From Streptomyces bauhiniae (GTDB taxonomy: Bacteria > Actinomycetota > Actinomycetes > Streptomycetales > Streptomycetaceae): a stretch of 64,000 nucleotides of DNA. A program made the position numbers and the translations under genes. Below are positions 48,828 to 56,352 of the stretch, piece after piece. Below the pieces are notes generated by a model. The model had not been told where the DNA came from. It made no database searches and worked only from the letters and a program-made list of their open reading frames with translations. How positions within the stretch are numbered: the stretch's first letter is position 1; each line of letters opens with the position of its first letter. The stretch spans positions 868,001 to 932,000 of the forward strand of contig NZ_SRRT01000002.1 in the NCBI RefSeq assembly GCF_004784475.1. The letters are read 5' to 3'.

Positions 48828-49319
48828 ATGCGTTGCAGACACATAGGTGCAGGTATCGGCCTGGCTCTCGGTGCCCTCGGACTGCAGATACCGGTCGCCG
48901 CCGCCGACGACTCGGATGTCCGTATCCACCCGTGGAACGCCGCCCCGGGCTCCACGGTCACGGTCAGTACGAGCGCCTGCGACCCCGACGCGGACTATGG
49001 CAAGGGCCACTCGGAGGTGGGCGGGGATTTCCACCTCTTCGAAGGTGACGAGGAGGGGGAGCTCACCGGCGAGTTCCAGATCCCGGAAGGCTCCGGGGCG
49101 GGCAGTGACACCGTCACCCTGAAATGTCCGCCGCTGACCAAGGTGACGGAGACGTACCAGGTCACCGGTCACTCTCCGAAGGGCTCGGTCGACGCCGGAT
49201 TCGGGCCGGCCGAGGACACCGGCGGCGTGGGGCTCGCCCTGGGCGGCGGACTGCTGGCCACGGCCGCCGCCGGCGGGCTGGTGCTGATGCGGCGCCGCCC
49301 GGACGACATCCGAGTCTGA
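48828..49319 (+). CDS. Secreted/anchored protein beside the sortase
   Basis: A 163-residue protein starting at ATG 48828 behind GGAGGA. It has an N-terminal signal peptide (IGLALGALGLQIPVAAAD, cleavage after VAAA), a beta-rich acidic middle (HPWNAAPGSTVTVSTSACDP), and a C-terminal hydrophobic segment GGVGLALGGGLLATAAAGG followed by a positively charged tail (RRRPDD). This resembles a membrane-anchored precursor. No LPXTG- or LAXTG-like sorting motif is visible. It is followed 15 bp later by a class F sortase gene, so it may be its substrate or partner. Function unknown. Confidence 0.78.
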   Translation: MRCRHIGAGIGLALGALGLQIPVAAADDSDVRIHPWNAAPGSTVTVSTSACDPDADYGKGHSEVGGDFHLFEGDEEGELTGEFQIPEGSGAGSDTVTLKCPPLTKVTETYQVTGHSPKGSVDAGFGPAEDTGGVGLALGGGLLATAAAGGLVLMRRRPDDIRV

Positions 49320-49334
49320 CCGCCGGGCCTGGCG

Positions 49335-49997
49335 ATGGCACCCGGACTCGGGCCGAGACTCGGACGCCGTATCGGCGCTTCCCATGATCCGTACCTCTGC
49401 GCACGGCTCGGCCTGGCCTGCGCCCTGGCGGCGGGTGTGGTGCTGCTGTTCTCCGGCGTGAGCGACGAGGGCCCGCCCCGGCCGCCGCAGGCGGGCTCGA
49501 CCGCGGTGGACTCTGCCCGCCTTACGGCCTCCGCGCTGCCTCCCGCGGAGCCGGTCCGGCTGCGGATCGGCGCCATCGGCGTGAACGCGCCTATGGCACG
49601 AGTGGGCCTCGACGCGGCCGGGGCGCTGCTGGCCCCGGCCGCGTCGAGCCCCGGCGTCGCCGGCTGGTACGGCGACGGCACGGCTCCCGGCTCGGCGGGG
49701 ACAGCCATCGCCACCGGGCATGTGGACACCCCCACCGGCGACCCCGGCGTCTTCTACGACCTCGGCGACCTGACCGAGGGCGCGACCATCGAGATCAGCC
49801 GGGCGGACCGGCGGACAGCGGTGTTCACCGTCCGCGCCGTCGAGCTTCACGACCGGAAGAACTTCCCCAGCGAGAAGGTCTACGGCAGTACCGGCCGGCC
49901 CGAACTCCGCTTGATCACCTGCGGCGGCCGCTATGTCAAGGGCACCGGCTATCAGAGCAACGTCGTGGTCTACTCGACGCTGACCGCGGTGACGTAG
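49335..49997 (+). CDS. Class F sortase
   Basis: A 220-residue membrane-anchored transpeptidase: one N-terminal membrane segment (LACALAAGVVLLFSG), a Pro-rich linker, then the sortase beta barrel. The catalytic His is at 129 (ATGHVDTP) and the Cys at 196 (LITCGG), with the closing NVVVYS strand. Class F sortases of actinobacteria lack a clear housekeeping role. It lies 15 bp after the secreted-protein gene, in the same operon. The start ATG 49335 has a weak ribosome site; translation may depend on the upstream gene. Confidence 0.87.
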   Translation: MAPGLGPRLGRRIGASHDPYLCARLGLACALAAGVVLLFSGVSDEGPPRPPQAGSTAVDSARLTASALPPAEPVRLRIGAIGVNAPMARVGLDAAGALLAPAASSPGVAGWYGDGTAPGSAGTAIATGHVDTPTGDPGVFYDLGDLTEGATIEISRADRRTAVFTVRAVELHDRKNFPSEKVYGSTGRPELRLITCGGRYVKGTGYQSNVVVYSTLTAVT

Positions 49998-50103
49998 ACC
50001 GGGCTCACGGACGAGCAGAGGACCGCAGCCGGTCCGTACGTCGCCCCCGCAGCCGACCAGATCCGGACGTCCGAGTAGCCTGCGTAGCCCTTCAGGCCAT
50101 CAG

Positions 50104-50793
50104 TCAGAAGATCTCGGCCGGACGCCCATCGGTGTCACGGCGGCCGGTGAGCCGGCCCTCCAGGCCCGTGATGAGCGTGTCGATCACCAGCCGGAACATG
50201 TAGTCCTGATCAGGACCTGACGTGCCTGCGTCCGTGACCTCGGCCGCGTCGGCAGCGACACCGGGGGGCTTGTTGGCCGCCCACTGCTGGAGTGAGCCGT
50301 TGAGTTCGCTGCTGAGGACACCGATGACGACGGCGACCGTGAGAGCGGCGATCTCCGGGACCTGCGGCTGCGGCACCCCGGCAGCAGCCAAGATGGCGGT
50401 GAGCGCGGTCCAGAACGGGTCGTCCGGCTGAATGAAGTCCGGCTGGTGGCTGAACGAGTACGCCATCAGTTCGGGGTGACGGTGCACCAGGCTCCGGAAG
50501 TCCGTGGCGAGCAGGCGGATCTGTTCCTGCCAGGGGGAGTCTCTGAGTGTCACGGTGCGGAACCGGGCTCCGACCATTCTCGCCACACCGCGCAGCACGG
50601 CTTCCTTGTTCGGCACGTGGTGGTACAGCGACATCGGATTCGCGTCGAGCTCGGTGGCGAGTTTGCGCATGGTGAGCGTCTCGACACCGTCCGCGTCGAT
50701 GAGCCGCAGGGCCGCGGCATAGATCCCGGCCTCGGTCAGCGGCACGTCTCGCTTCCTGGTTCCCCGCGGGGGGCGCTTCGCCTTCTTTTCCAT
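50104..50793 (-). CDS. TetR family repressor of the P450 gene
   Basis: A 229-residue TetR protein starting at ATG 50793. A basic tail (KKAKRPPRGTRKRD) precedes the helix-turn-helix (LTMRKLATELDANPMSLYHHVPNK, about residues 40-63). The C-terminal domain is of the TetR_C type seen in class A-like repressors. It is divergent from a CYP102-like gene, an arrangement that echoes BM3R1 and CYP102A1 in Bacillus megaterium. One of its likely operators covers its own start codon, so it should repress itself and the P450 gene until a fatty or aromatic inducer binds. Confidence 0.88.
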   Translation of the reverse strand: MEKKAKRPPRGTRKRDVPLTEAGIYAAALRLIDADGVETLTMRKLATELDANPMSLYHHVPNKEAVLRGVARMVGARFRTVTLRDSPWQEQIRLLATDFRSLVHRHPELMAYSFSHQPDFIQPDDPFWTALTAILAAAGVPQPQVPEIAALTVAVVIGVLSSELNGSLQQWAANKPPGVAADAAEVTDAGTSGPDQDYMFRLVIDTLITGLEGRLTGRRDTDGRPAEIF

Positions 50794-50804
50794 ACCACGT
50801 ATGG
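50790..50804. promoter_or_regulatory. TetR operator a (perfect)
   Basis: CCATAC-CAC-GTATGG, a perfect 6-3-6 dyad overlapping the TetR start codon. It is the best match to the consensus CCATAC-N3-GTATGG of the four sites in this 197-bp gap. Confidence 0.65.
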
Positions 50805-50812
50805 TACCAGTT

Positions 50813-50827
50813 TCGTACGTCGTATGA
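50813..50827. promoter_or_regulatory. TetR operator b
   Basis: TCGTAC-GTC-GTATGA, a degenerate copy of site a. Its centre is 23 bp from that of site a. Confidence 0.55.
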
Positions 50828-50865
50828 AATGACTCGAATCACAGCGGCGACGTGCACGGAAGGGC

Positions 50866-50895
50866 TTGCAACAGATTTCCATACCTCGTACGGTA
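50866..50895 (+). promoter_or_regulatory. Possible promoter of the P450 gene
   Basis: TTGCAA (50866-50871) and TACGGT (50890-50895), separated by 18 bp. The -10-like element overlaps operator c, so TetR binding there would block RNA polymerase. Confidence 0.4.
50880..50894. promoter_or_regulatory. TetR operator c
   Basis: CCATAC-CTC-GTACGG, one mismatch from the perfect dyad. Its centre is 23 bp from that of site d, the same pair spacing as a and b. Confidence 0.6.
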
Positions 50896-50902
50896 TTACT
50901 TC

Positions 50903-50917
50903 CATACAGCGTATGTT
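50903..50917. promoter_or_regulatory. TetR operator d
   Basis: CCATAC-AGC-GTATGT, one end mismatch from the dyad. A lone half site CCGTATGG follows at 50920-50927. Confidence 0.6.
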
Positions 50918-50990
50918 TCCGTATGGCGCCGAGGCATCCACCCGCGCAGCGCGCCTTTGCCCGATCCCCTCCACGCAGAGGAGCAAGCCC

Positions 50991-53900
50991 ATGACGACGC
51001 ACCCCGCAGCCAACCTCGAAGCCAACCTGCGTATCCCGCCGTCCTCGAACGGGGTCCCCATCCTGGGCCGGCCCCAGATCCCCGACACCAATCCGGTGGC
51101 GTACTTCGCCGAGCAGTCCGAGCAGTTCCCTGAGGGGCTCTTCAGCGTGGACCTCGCCGGGCAGGAGAACGTCTTCGTCTACGACCCCGACCTGGTCACC
51201 GAGTTCTGCGACGAGACCCGTTTCGGAAAGCCGATCTTCGCGCCGCTGTCGCATGTGCGGGACTACACCGGCGCGGGCCTGTTCACGGCCGGCGACGACG
51301 AAGAGGTCTGGGGCATGGCGCACCGAATCCTCATGCCGGCGTTCAGCCAGCGGGCCATGAAGGGCTACTTCGGGCAGATGCTGGAGATCGCCCAGAACCT
51401 GGTGGGCAAGTGGGAGCGCAAGGAGGGTGAGCCGGTCAAGATCACCGACGACTACACCCGCCTGACCCTGGACACCATCGCCCAGTCCGGGTTCGGCTAC
51501 CGGTTCGGCTCCTTCGAGAAGGAGGAGTTGCACCCCTTCCTCAACGCCCTGCTGGAATCGCTGATCGAGTCGATGCGGCGCACGCAGGAGCTGCCGGAGA
51601 TGACCGCGCTGCGCGTCGAGGACGGCAAGCGGTACCACGAGAACATCGCCCTGATGCGGGACCTGGTCGAAAGTGTGATCAAGGAGCGCCGTGAGGGTGA
51701 GGATGGCAGCGCGGACGACCTGCTGGGCCTGATGCTGGAGGCCACCGACCCGGAGACGGGCAAACCGCTGGACGACGAGAACGTGCGTGACCAGGTGGTG
51801 ACGTTCCTGATCGCCGGTCACGAGACCACCAGTGGTCTGCTGTCGTTCGCCACCTACTCGCTGATGCGCAACCCGCACGTACTGGCCCAGGCCTACGCCG
51901 AGGTGGACCGGCTGCTGCCGGGCGACACCGTCCCGGACTACGACACCATCATGAAGATGGACGTCATCCCGCGGGTCCTGGAGGAGACCCTGCGGCTGTG
52001 GGCGCCGATCCCGCAGATCATCAAGGCTCCGATGAAGGACACCGTCATCGGCGGCAAGTACGAGCTGAAGGCGGGCACGCAGACCGCCCTGCTGATGGGC
52101 CCGCTGCACACCCACCCCAAGGCATGGGACCGCCCCCACGAGTTCGACATCGACCGCTGGCTGCCGGAGAACCGCGCCCAGCACCACCCGCACGCCTACA
52201 AGCCGTTCGGCAACGGCCGGCGTGCCTGCATCGGCCGGCAGTTCGCTCTGACCGAGGCCCGCCTGGCCCTGGCCCTGGTGCTGCAGAAGTTCAAGTTCTC
52301 CGACACCACCGACTACCAGATGGACGTCCGCGAGGCGCTGACCCGCAAACCCGGCGACTTCGAACTGGTCGTCCGCCGCCGCCAGGAGCACGAGCGGGCC
52401 GTCTTCAGCGTCGCCTCCCTCGACAGCCACGAGGAGCAGCGGCAGGCCCAGGTCAGCGGTGTCGGGGTGAACCTGACCGTCGCCTACGGCTCCAGTCTGG
52501 GGTCCTGCGAGGACCTGGCGCGCACCATAGCCGACCGGGGGGAGCGCTCCGGGTTCGGCACCACGCTGATGAGCCTGGACGACCTGGGTGAGCACCTGCC
52601 CACCGAGGGCCTGCTCGTGGTCGTGGCCGCCAGCTACAACGGCAAGGCCCCCGACAACGCCCAGCGCTTCGACGGCCTGCTCGCCGCCGGACTGCCCGAG
52701 GACGCGCTGTCCGACGTGCGGTTCGCGCTGCTGGGCGCCGGCAACACCCAGTGGGTGGCCACCTATCAGGCCTTCCCCAAGCGGATCGAGGAAGGTCTGC
52801 TGGCCGCCGGTGCGACCCCGGTCGTCGAGCGCGGTATCGCGGATGCCGCCGGTGACTTCGACGGCATGGCGAGTCGCTGGATGGACACGCTGTGGGCCAC
52901 CCTGGCCGAGGAGTACGCCGCTGACACCTCCGAGGACAGCGGCCCGCGCTACCAGGTCCGGCTGCTCTCCGAGTCCGACGTGCGCCCGGCCATTGTCTCC
53001 GAACAGGCGTACCCGCTCACGGTGGTGGCCAACGAGGAGCTCGTGGCCGATGCGACCGGCCTGTGGGACTTCGGCATCGAGCCGCCGCGCCCGTCCGCGA
53101 AGTCCCTCACCTTCGAGCTGCCCGACGGCGTCACCTACGACACCGGCAACCACCTGGCCGTCTTCGCCAAGAACGAACCCGCCCTGGTGGAGCGCGCGCT
53201 GCGGCGGTTCGGCGTCGACTCCGACCAGGTGCTCCGGCTCGACCAGCCGGCAGGTGGCCGTACTCACCTGCCGGTCGGAATCCCCGTCACCGCCGGCATC
53301 CTGCTCACCGAGTTCCTGGAGCTCCAGGACGTCGCCACCCGCTCCCAGATCCAGACGCTCGCCGAGTACACCCAGTGCCCGTGGACCCAGCCACAGCTCC
53401 GGGCATACACGGCCGACACCGAGGAGGCCGAGGAGCGCTACCGGGAGGAGATCCTCGGCAAGCGGGTCTCGGTGCTGGGCCTGCTGGAGCGCTTCGAGGC
53501 GGTCGAGCTGCCGCTGGCGGTCTTCCTGGAGATGACGGGCCCCATCCGGCCGCGCTTCTACTCCATCTCCTCCGCCCCGTCCGCCAACCCGCGCCATGTG
53601 CGCCTGACCGTCGGCCTGCTCGAGGGCCCGGCCCTGTCCGGCGACGGCCAGTACCGCGGCACCTGCTCCTCCTACCTCGCCGGACTCGAGCCCGGCGACG
53701 TCGTGTACGGCTACGTCCGCGTCCCCTCCCCGGCCTTCGCCCCGCCCGCCGACCCCGCCACGCCGCTGATCCTCATCGGCCCCGGCACCGGTATCGCGCC
53801 GCTGCGCGGCTTCCTGGAGGAGCGGGCCCGGCAGCACGCGGACGGCACCCGGGTCGGCCTGTCCCAGGTGTTCGTCGGCTGCCGCCACCCGGAGCACGAC

Positions 53901-54218
53901 TACTTCTACAAGCAGGAGATGCAGGACTGGGAGCGGGCCGGGATCGCGCAGATCCACACCGCCTTCTCCGCGGTGACCGGCCACCCGGCCCGGTTCGTGC
54001 AGAACGCCCTCGCAGGCGCCGCCGACACGGTGTGGCAGGCCATCCAGGACGGCGCGTACGTCTACGTCTGCGGTGACGGCCGCCGTATGGCACCCGCGGT
54101 CCGCGAAGCCCTCGCCGCCATCCACCGCCAGAAGACCGGTGGCGACGACGAAGCCGCCCAGCAGTGGCTCGCCCAGCTCGAGTCGGACGAGCGCTACCAG
54201 CAGGACGTCTTCGCCTGA
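50991..54218 (+). CDS. Self-sufficient cytochrome P450/NADPH reductase (CYP102, BM3-like)
   Basis: A 1,075-residue fusion starting at ATG 50991 after GAGGAG. The P450 domain (about 1-480) has the I-helix AGHETTSG with Thr279, EETLR, and FGNGRRACIG with heme Cys413. An FMN domain follows (VAYGSSLGSCEDLA, AASYNGKAPDNA), then the FAD/NADPH part (RPRFYSISSAP, GPGTGIAPLRG). By alignment with BM3, Arg47 and Tyr51, which hold the fatty-acid carboxylate, are Gln and Phe, while Phe87 is kept. The C-terminal Trp1046 that stacks on FAD is Phe1074 (DVFA). It likely hydroxylates a long-chain or other hydrophobic substrate, with altered anchoring. It is under TetR control. Confidence 0.93.
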   Translation: MTTHPAANLEANLRIPPSSNGVPILGRPQIPDTNPVAYFAEQSEQFPEGLFSVDLAGQENVFVYDPDLVTEFCDETRFGKPIFAPLSHVRDYTGAGLFTAGDDEEVWGMAHRILMPAFSQRAMKGYFGQMLEIAQNLVGKWERKEGEPVKITDDYTRLTLDTIAQSGFGYRFGSFEKEELHPFLNALLESLIESMRRTQELPEMTALRVEDGKRYHENIALMRDLVESVIKERREGEDGSADDLLGLMLEATDPETGKPLDDENVRDQVVTFLIAGHETTSGLLSFATYSLMRNPHVLAQAYAEVDRLLPGDTVPDYDTIMKMDVIPRVLEETLRLWAPIPQIIKAPMKDTVIGGKYELKAGTQTALLMGPLHTHPKAWDRPHEFDIDRWLPENRAQHHPHAYKPFGNGRRACIGRQFALTEARLALALVLQKFKFSDTTDYQMDVREALTRKPGDFELVVRRRQEHERAVFSVASLDSHEEQRQAQVSGVGVNLTVAYGSSLGSCEDLARTIADRGERSGFGTTLMSLDDLGEHLPTEGLLVVVAASYNGKAPDNAQRFDGLLAAGLPEDALSDVRFALLGAGNTQWVATYQAFPKRIEEGLLAAGATPVVERGIADAAGDFDGMASRWMDTLWATLAEEYAADTSEDSGPRYQVRLLSESDVRPAIVSEQAYPLTVVANEELVADATGLWDFGIEPPRPSAKSLTFELPDGVTYDTGNHLAVFAKNEPALVERALRRFGVDSDQVLRLDQPAGGRTHLPVGIPVTAGILLTEFLELQDVATRSQIQTLAEYTQCPWTQPQLRAYTADTEEAEERYREEILGKRVSVLGLLERFEAVELPLAVFLEMTGPIRPRFYSISSAPSANPRHVRLTVGLLEGPALSGDGQYRGTCSSYLAGLEPGDVVYGYVRVPSPAFAPPADPATPLILIGPGTGIAPLRGFLEERARQHADGTRVGLSQVFVGCRHPEHDYFYKQEMQDWERAGIAQIHTAFSAVTGHPARFVQNALAGAADTVWQAIQDGAYVYVCGDGRRMAPAVREALAAIHRQKTGGDDEAAQQWLAQLESDERYQQDVFA

Positions 54219-54228
54219 TCCCCCAGAC

Positions 54229-54277
54229 GCCGGGAGGCGTGCGGCCCCCTCCTGCCACTCCCCGCACGCCTCCCGGC
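54229..54277 (+). terminator. Strong hairpin between P450 and alcohol dehydrogenase genes
   Basis: Perfect 16-bp arms (54229-54244 and 54262-54277; GCCGGGAGGCGTGCGG and its complement) with a 17-base loop, 11 bp after the P450 stop. It probably ends most transcripts, leaving limited read-through into the dehydrogenase gene. Confidence 0.75.
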
Positions 54278-54356
54278 ACCGCGAGCCCCCCACACATCAC
54301 ACGGCATCCATCGGCCCGAACCACCGGGCGGTGCCGCTCACAGAAGGCTGTTCACC

Positions 54357-55403
54357 ATGGACACCATGCTCGCCGGACGCTTCCACCTGGGCAGCAAGAA
54401 GTTCGCCCTGGAAGAGGTCCCCGTCCCCGTGCCCGGTCCGGGCGAGGTCCTCATCGAGGTCAAGGCCGCGGGCGTCTGCCTCTCCGACGTCCACCTCCTC
54501 GACGGCTCGCTGTCCCCGCTCTTCCTGGACTCCGACACGGTCACCGTCGGCCACGAGGTGTCCGGGGTCGTCCATGCCCTCGGCCCCGGCCTCAAGCGGG
54601 GCCTGACCGTAGGCACCCGTGTCACGCTGGAGGCCGGCAAGGCATGCGGCAAGTGCGCCGACTGCGCACGGCGTCGCCCCTGCACCCAGGTCCGCACCGC
54701 CGGCATCGACTACGACGGCGGCTGGGCCCAGTACATGGTCACCCCCGAGGAGACCGTCGTACCCATCCCCGACAGCCTGCCCTTCGACCAGGCCGCGATC
54801 ATCCCCGACGCGGTCTCCACCCCCTACACCGCCGTCGTCGCCACCGCGGGCGTCCGTCCCGCCCAGTCCGTCGGCGTGTGGGGCGTGGGCGGAGTCGGCG
54901 CACACAACGTGCGCGTGGCCCGGCTGGTCGGCGCCGCGCCCATCATCGCCGTCGACCCGCTGCCCAGCGCCCGCGAGCGCGCTCTCCTCTTCGGGGCGGA
55001 CCATGCCCTGGACCCGGCCGCGCCCGACTTCGCCGAGCAGGTCCGCGCGGCCACCGAAGGCCGGGGGCTGGACTTCGCCTTCGACTGCGCCGGCGTGCCG
55101 GTCGTCCGTGAGCAGGCCGCCTCCGTGCTCGGCCGGGGCGGCTCCCTGATCCTGGTGGGCATCACCCCCAGGCCGCTCACCATCACCGAGGGCCTGACCT
55201 TCAACTACCTGTGCAAGCAGGTCCGGGGTCACTACGGCGGCAGCCCCGAGTCGGTCACCGAGCTGGTACGGCTGACCGCGGCGGGCCGCCTGGACCTGGC
55301 TCCCTCCATCACGGACCACATCCCGCTCACCGACGCGGCCGACGCGGTCAGCCGTCTGGAGGACAAGACCGGCGACCCGATCCGCCTCATCCTCGTCCCC
55401 TGA
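54357..55403 (+). CDS. Zinc-dependent alcohol dehydrogenase
   Basis: A 348-residue medium-chain alcohol dehydrogenase. GVCLSDVHLLDG has the catalytic Cys, TVGHEVSGVV the His-Glu pair, GKACGKCADCARRRPC the four structural cysteines, and VGVWGVGGVGAHNVRVA the NAD motif. It oxidises a primary or secondary alcohol; following a P450, it may convert the hydroxylated product to an aldehyde or ketone. It starts at ATG 54357, 138 bp after the P450 stop and beyond a strong hairpin, so it may have its own promoter. The ATG at 54363 is an alternative. Confidence 0.87.
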   Translation: MDTMLAGRFHLGSKKFALEEVPVPVPGPGEVLIEVKAAGVCLSDVHLLDGSLSPLFLDSDTVTVGHEVSGVVHALGPGLKRGLTVGTRVTLEAGKACGKCADCARRRPCTQVRTAGIDYDGGWAQYMVTPEETVVPIPDSLPFDQAAIIPDAVSTPYTAVVATAGVRPAQSVGVWGVGGVGAHNVRVARLVGAAPIIAVDPLPSARERALLFGADHALDPAAPDFAEQVRAATEGRGLDFAFDCAGVPVVREQAASVLGRGGSLILVGITPRPLTITEGLTFNYLCKQVRGHYGGSPESVTELVRLTAAGRLDLAPSITDHIPLTDAADAVSRLEDKTGDPIRLILVP

Positions 55404-55477
55404 CGCCCGTCAGCGGGACAGCAAGCCACCTCGGGCAGGAAGGGCGCCGGTCCCCGTCTGGTCCCCAGGAATGATCA

Positions 55478-55511
55478 AGGGCCGGTTTCGGATTTCTCCG
55501 TAACCGGCCCT
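55478..55511 (-). terminator. Terminator of the tRNA-Pro gene
   Basis: AGGGCCGGTT (55478-55487) pairs with AACCGGCCCT (55502-55511). The inner bases CGGA and TCCG extend the stem to a GAAA tetraloop when read leftward. It lies 19 bases after the tRNA 3' end. Confidence 0.7.
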
Positions 55512-55530
55512 CACCTGCGACTTCGTAAAG

Positions 55531-55604
<74 letters not shown>

Positions 55605-55710
55605 ATGCGCTCACTCGCGGTGAACCGCGTGATCGCGCGAACAGCACTTTACCCCACGTACGGGACTCCTCCGAAGCGGGTTGTCGGCGGGGAGGGGGAG
55701 AATCGGCCGC

Positions 55711-56226
55711 ATGGCAGACGCGGAGACGGGCGGAGAGATCGGCGGGCGCGACCGGGACACCGAGGGGCGGGCGCGGAACGCGCGGCCCCGCGACGGGCTG
55801 GGGCGGCCCCTGCCGTACGGGGCCGACGGGGTCGAGCGGCAGCCCGAGGGGGTCGTACGGAGCCCGGACGAGACGGTCGCGGAGGCGCAGGCGCTGTTGG
55901 ACGCCGGGAAGCCGTTCCACGCGCACGAGGTGTTCGAGGACGCCTGGAAGTCCGGCCCCGACACCGAGCGCGAGCTGTGGCGCGGGCTCGCGCAGATCGC
56001 CGTGGGCCTCACCCACTCCGCCCGGGGCAACGTCACCGGCGGGCCCCGCCTCCTCCGCCGGGGCGCGGCGGCGGTGACGGCCTGGTCCGAGCAGAACCGG
56101 CCCCGCCCCTACGACCTCGACCTCCCCGGCCTCGCCACCTGGGCCGGAGCCCTCGCCGGGCGGGTGGAGCAGACCTCCGCCCCCATCGACGCCGCCACCG
56201 AGGCACCCCGTCTGCGACGGGGCTGA
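55711..56226 (+). CDS. DUF309 domain protein
   Basis: A 171-residue protein starting at ATG 55711 behind GGGGGAG. The DUF309 signature is ALLDAGKPFHAHEVFEDAWKS, with the conserved His, Glu and Trp, followed by WRGLAQIAVGLTHSARGN and a helical end. An Arg- and Asp-rich N-terminal 50 residues precedes it. Relatives in bacteria and plants have unknown activity, possibly metal-dependent. It lies beside tRNA-Pro, in the opposite direction. Confidence 0.84.
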   Translation: MADAETGGEIGGRDRDTEGRARNARPRDGLGRPLPYGADGVERQPEGVVRSPDETVAEAQALLDAGKPFHAHEVFEDAWKSGPDTERELWRGLAQIAVGLTHSARGNVTGGPRLLRRGAAAVTAWSEQNRPRPYDLDLPGLATWAGALAGRVEQTSAPIDAATEAPRLRRG

Positions 56227-56352
56227 CGGGCGGGGGCGGCCCGAGGCCCTGCGGAGGGGGGCCAGCGTGTCACGTGGTGCCGACGTCACCTCGGGGGCAT
56301 GCTGTGGGGCACTCGCGATCGCGGGGCAGCCCCCTCAGAAGGAGTCACGCTG

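Noticed and set aside
50736..54293. Long open frame of 1,185 codons antisense to the P450 gene
   Set aside because: It has the Gly/Val/Arg/Leu/Glu-heavy composition of a high-GC antisense frame and no domain. The plus-strand P450 has clear motifs throughout.
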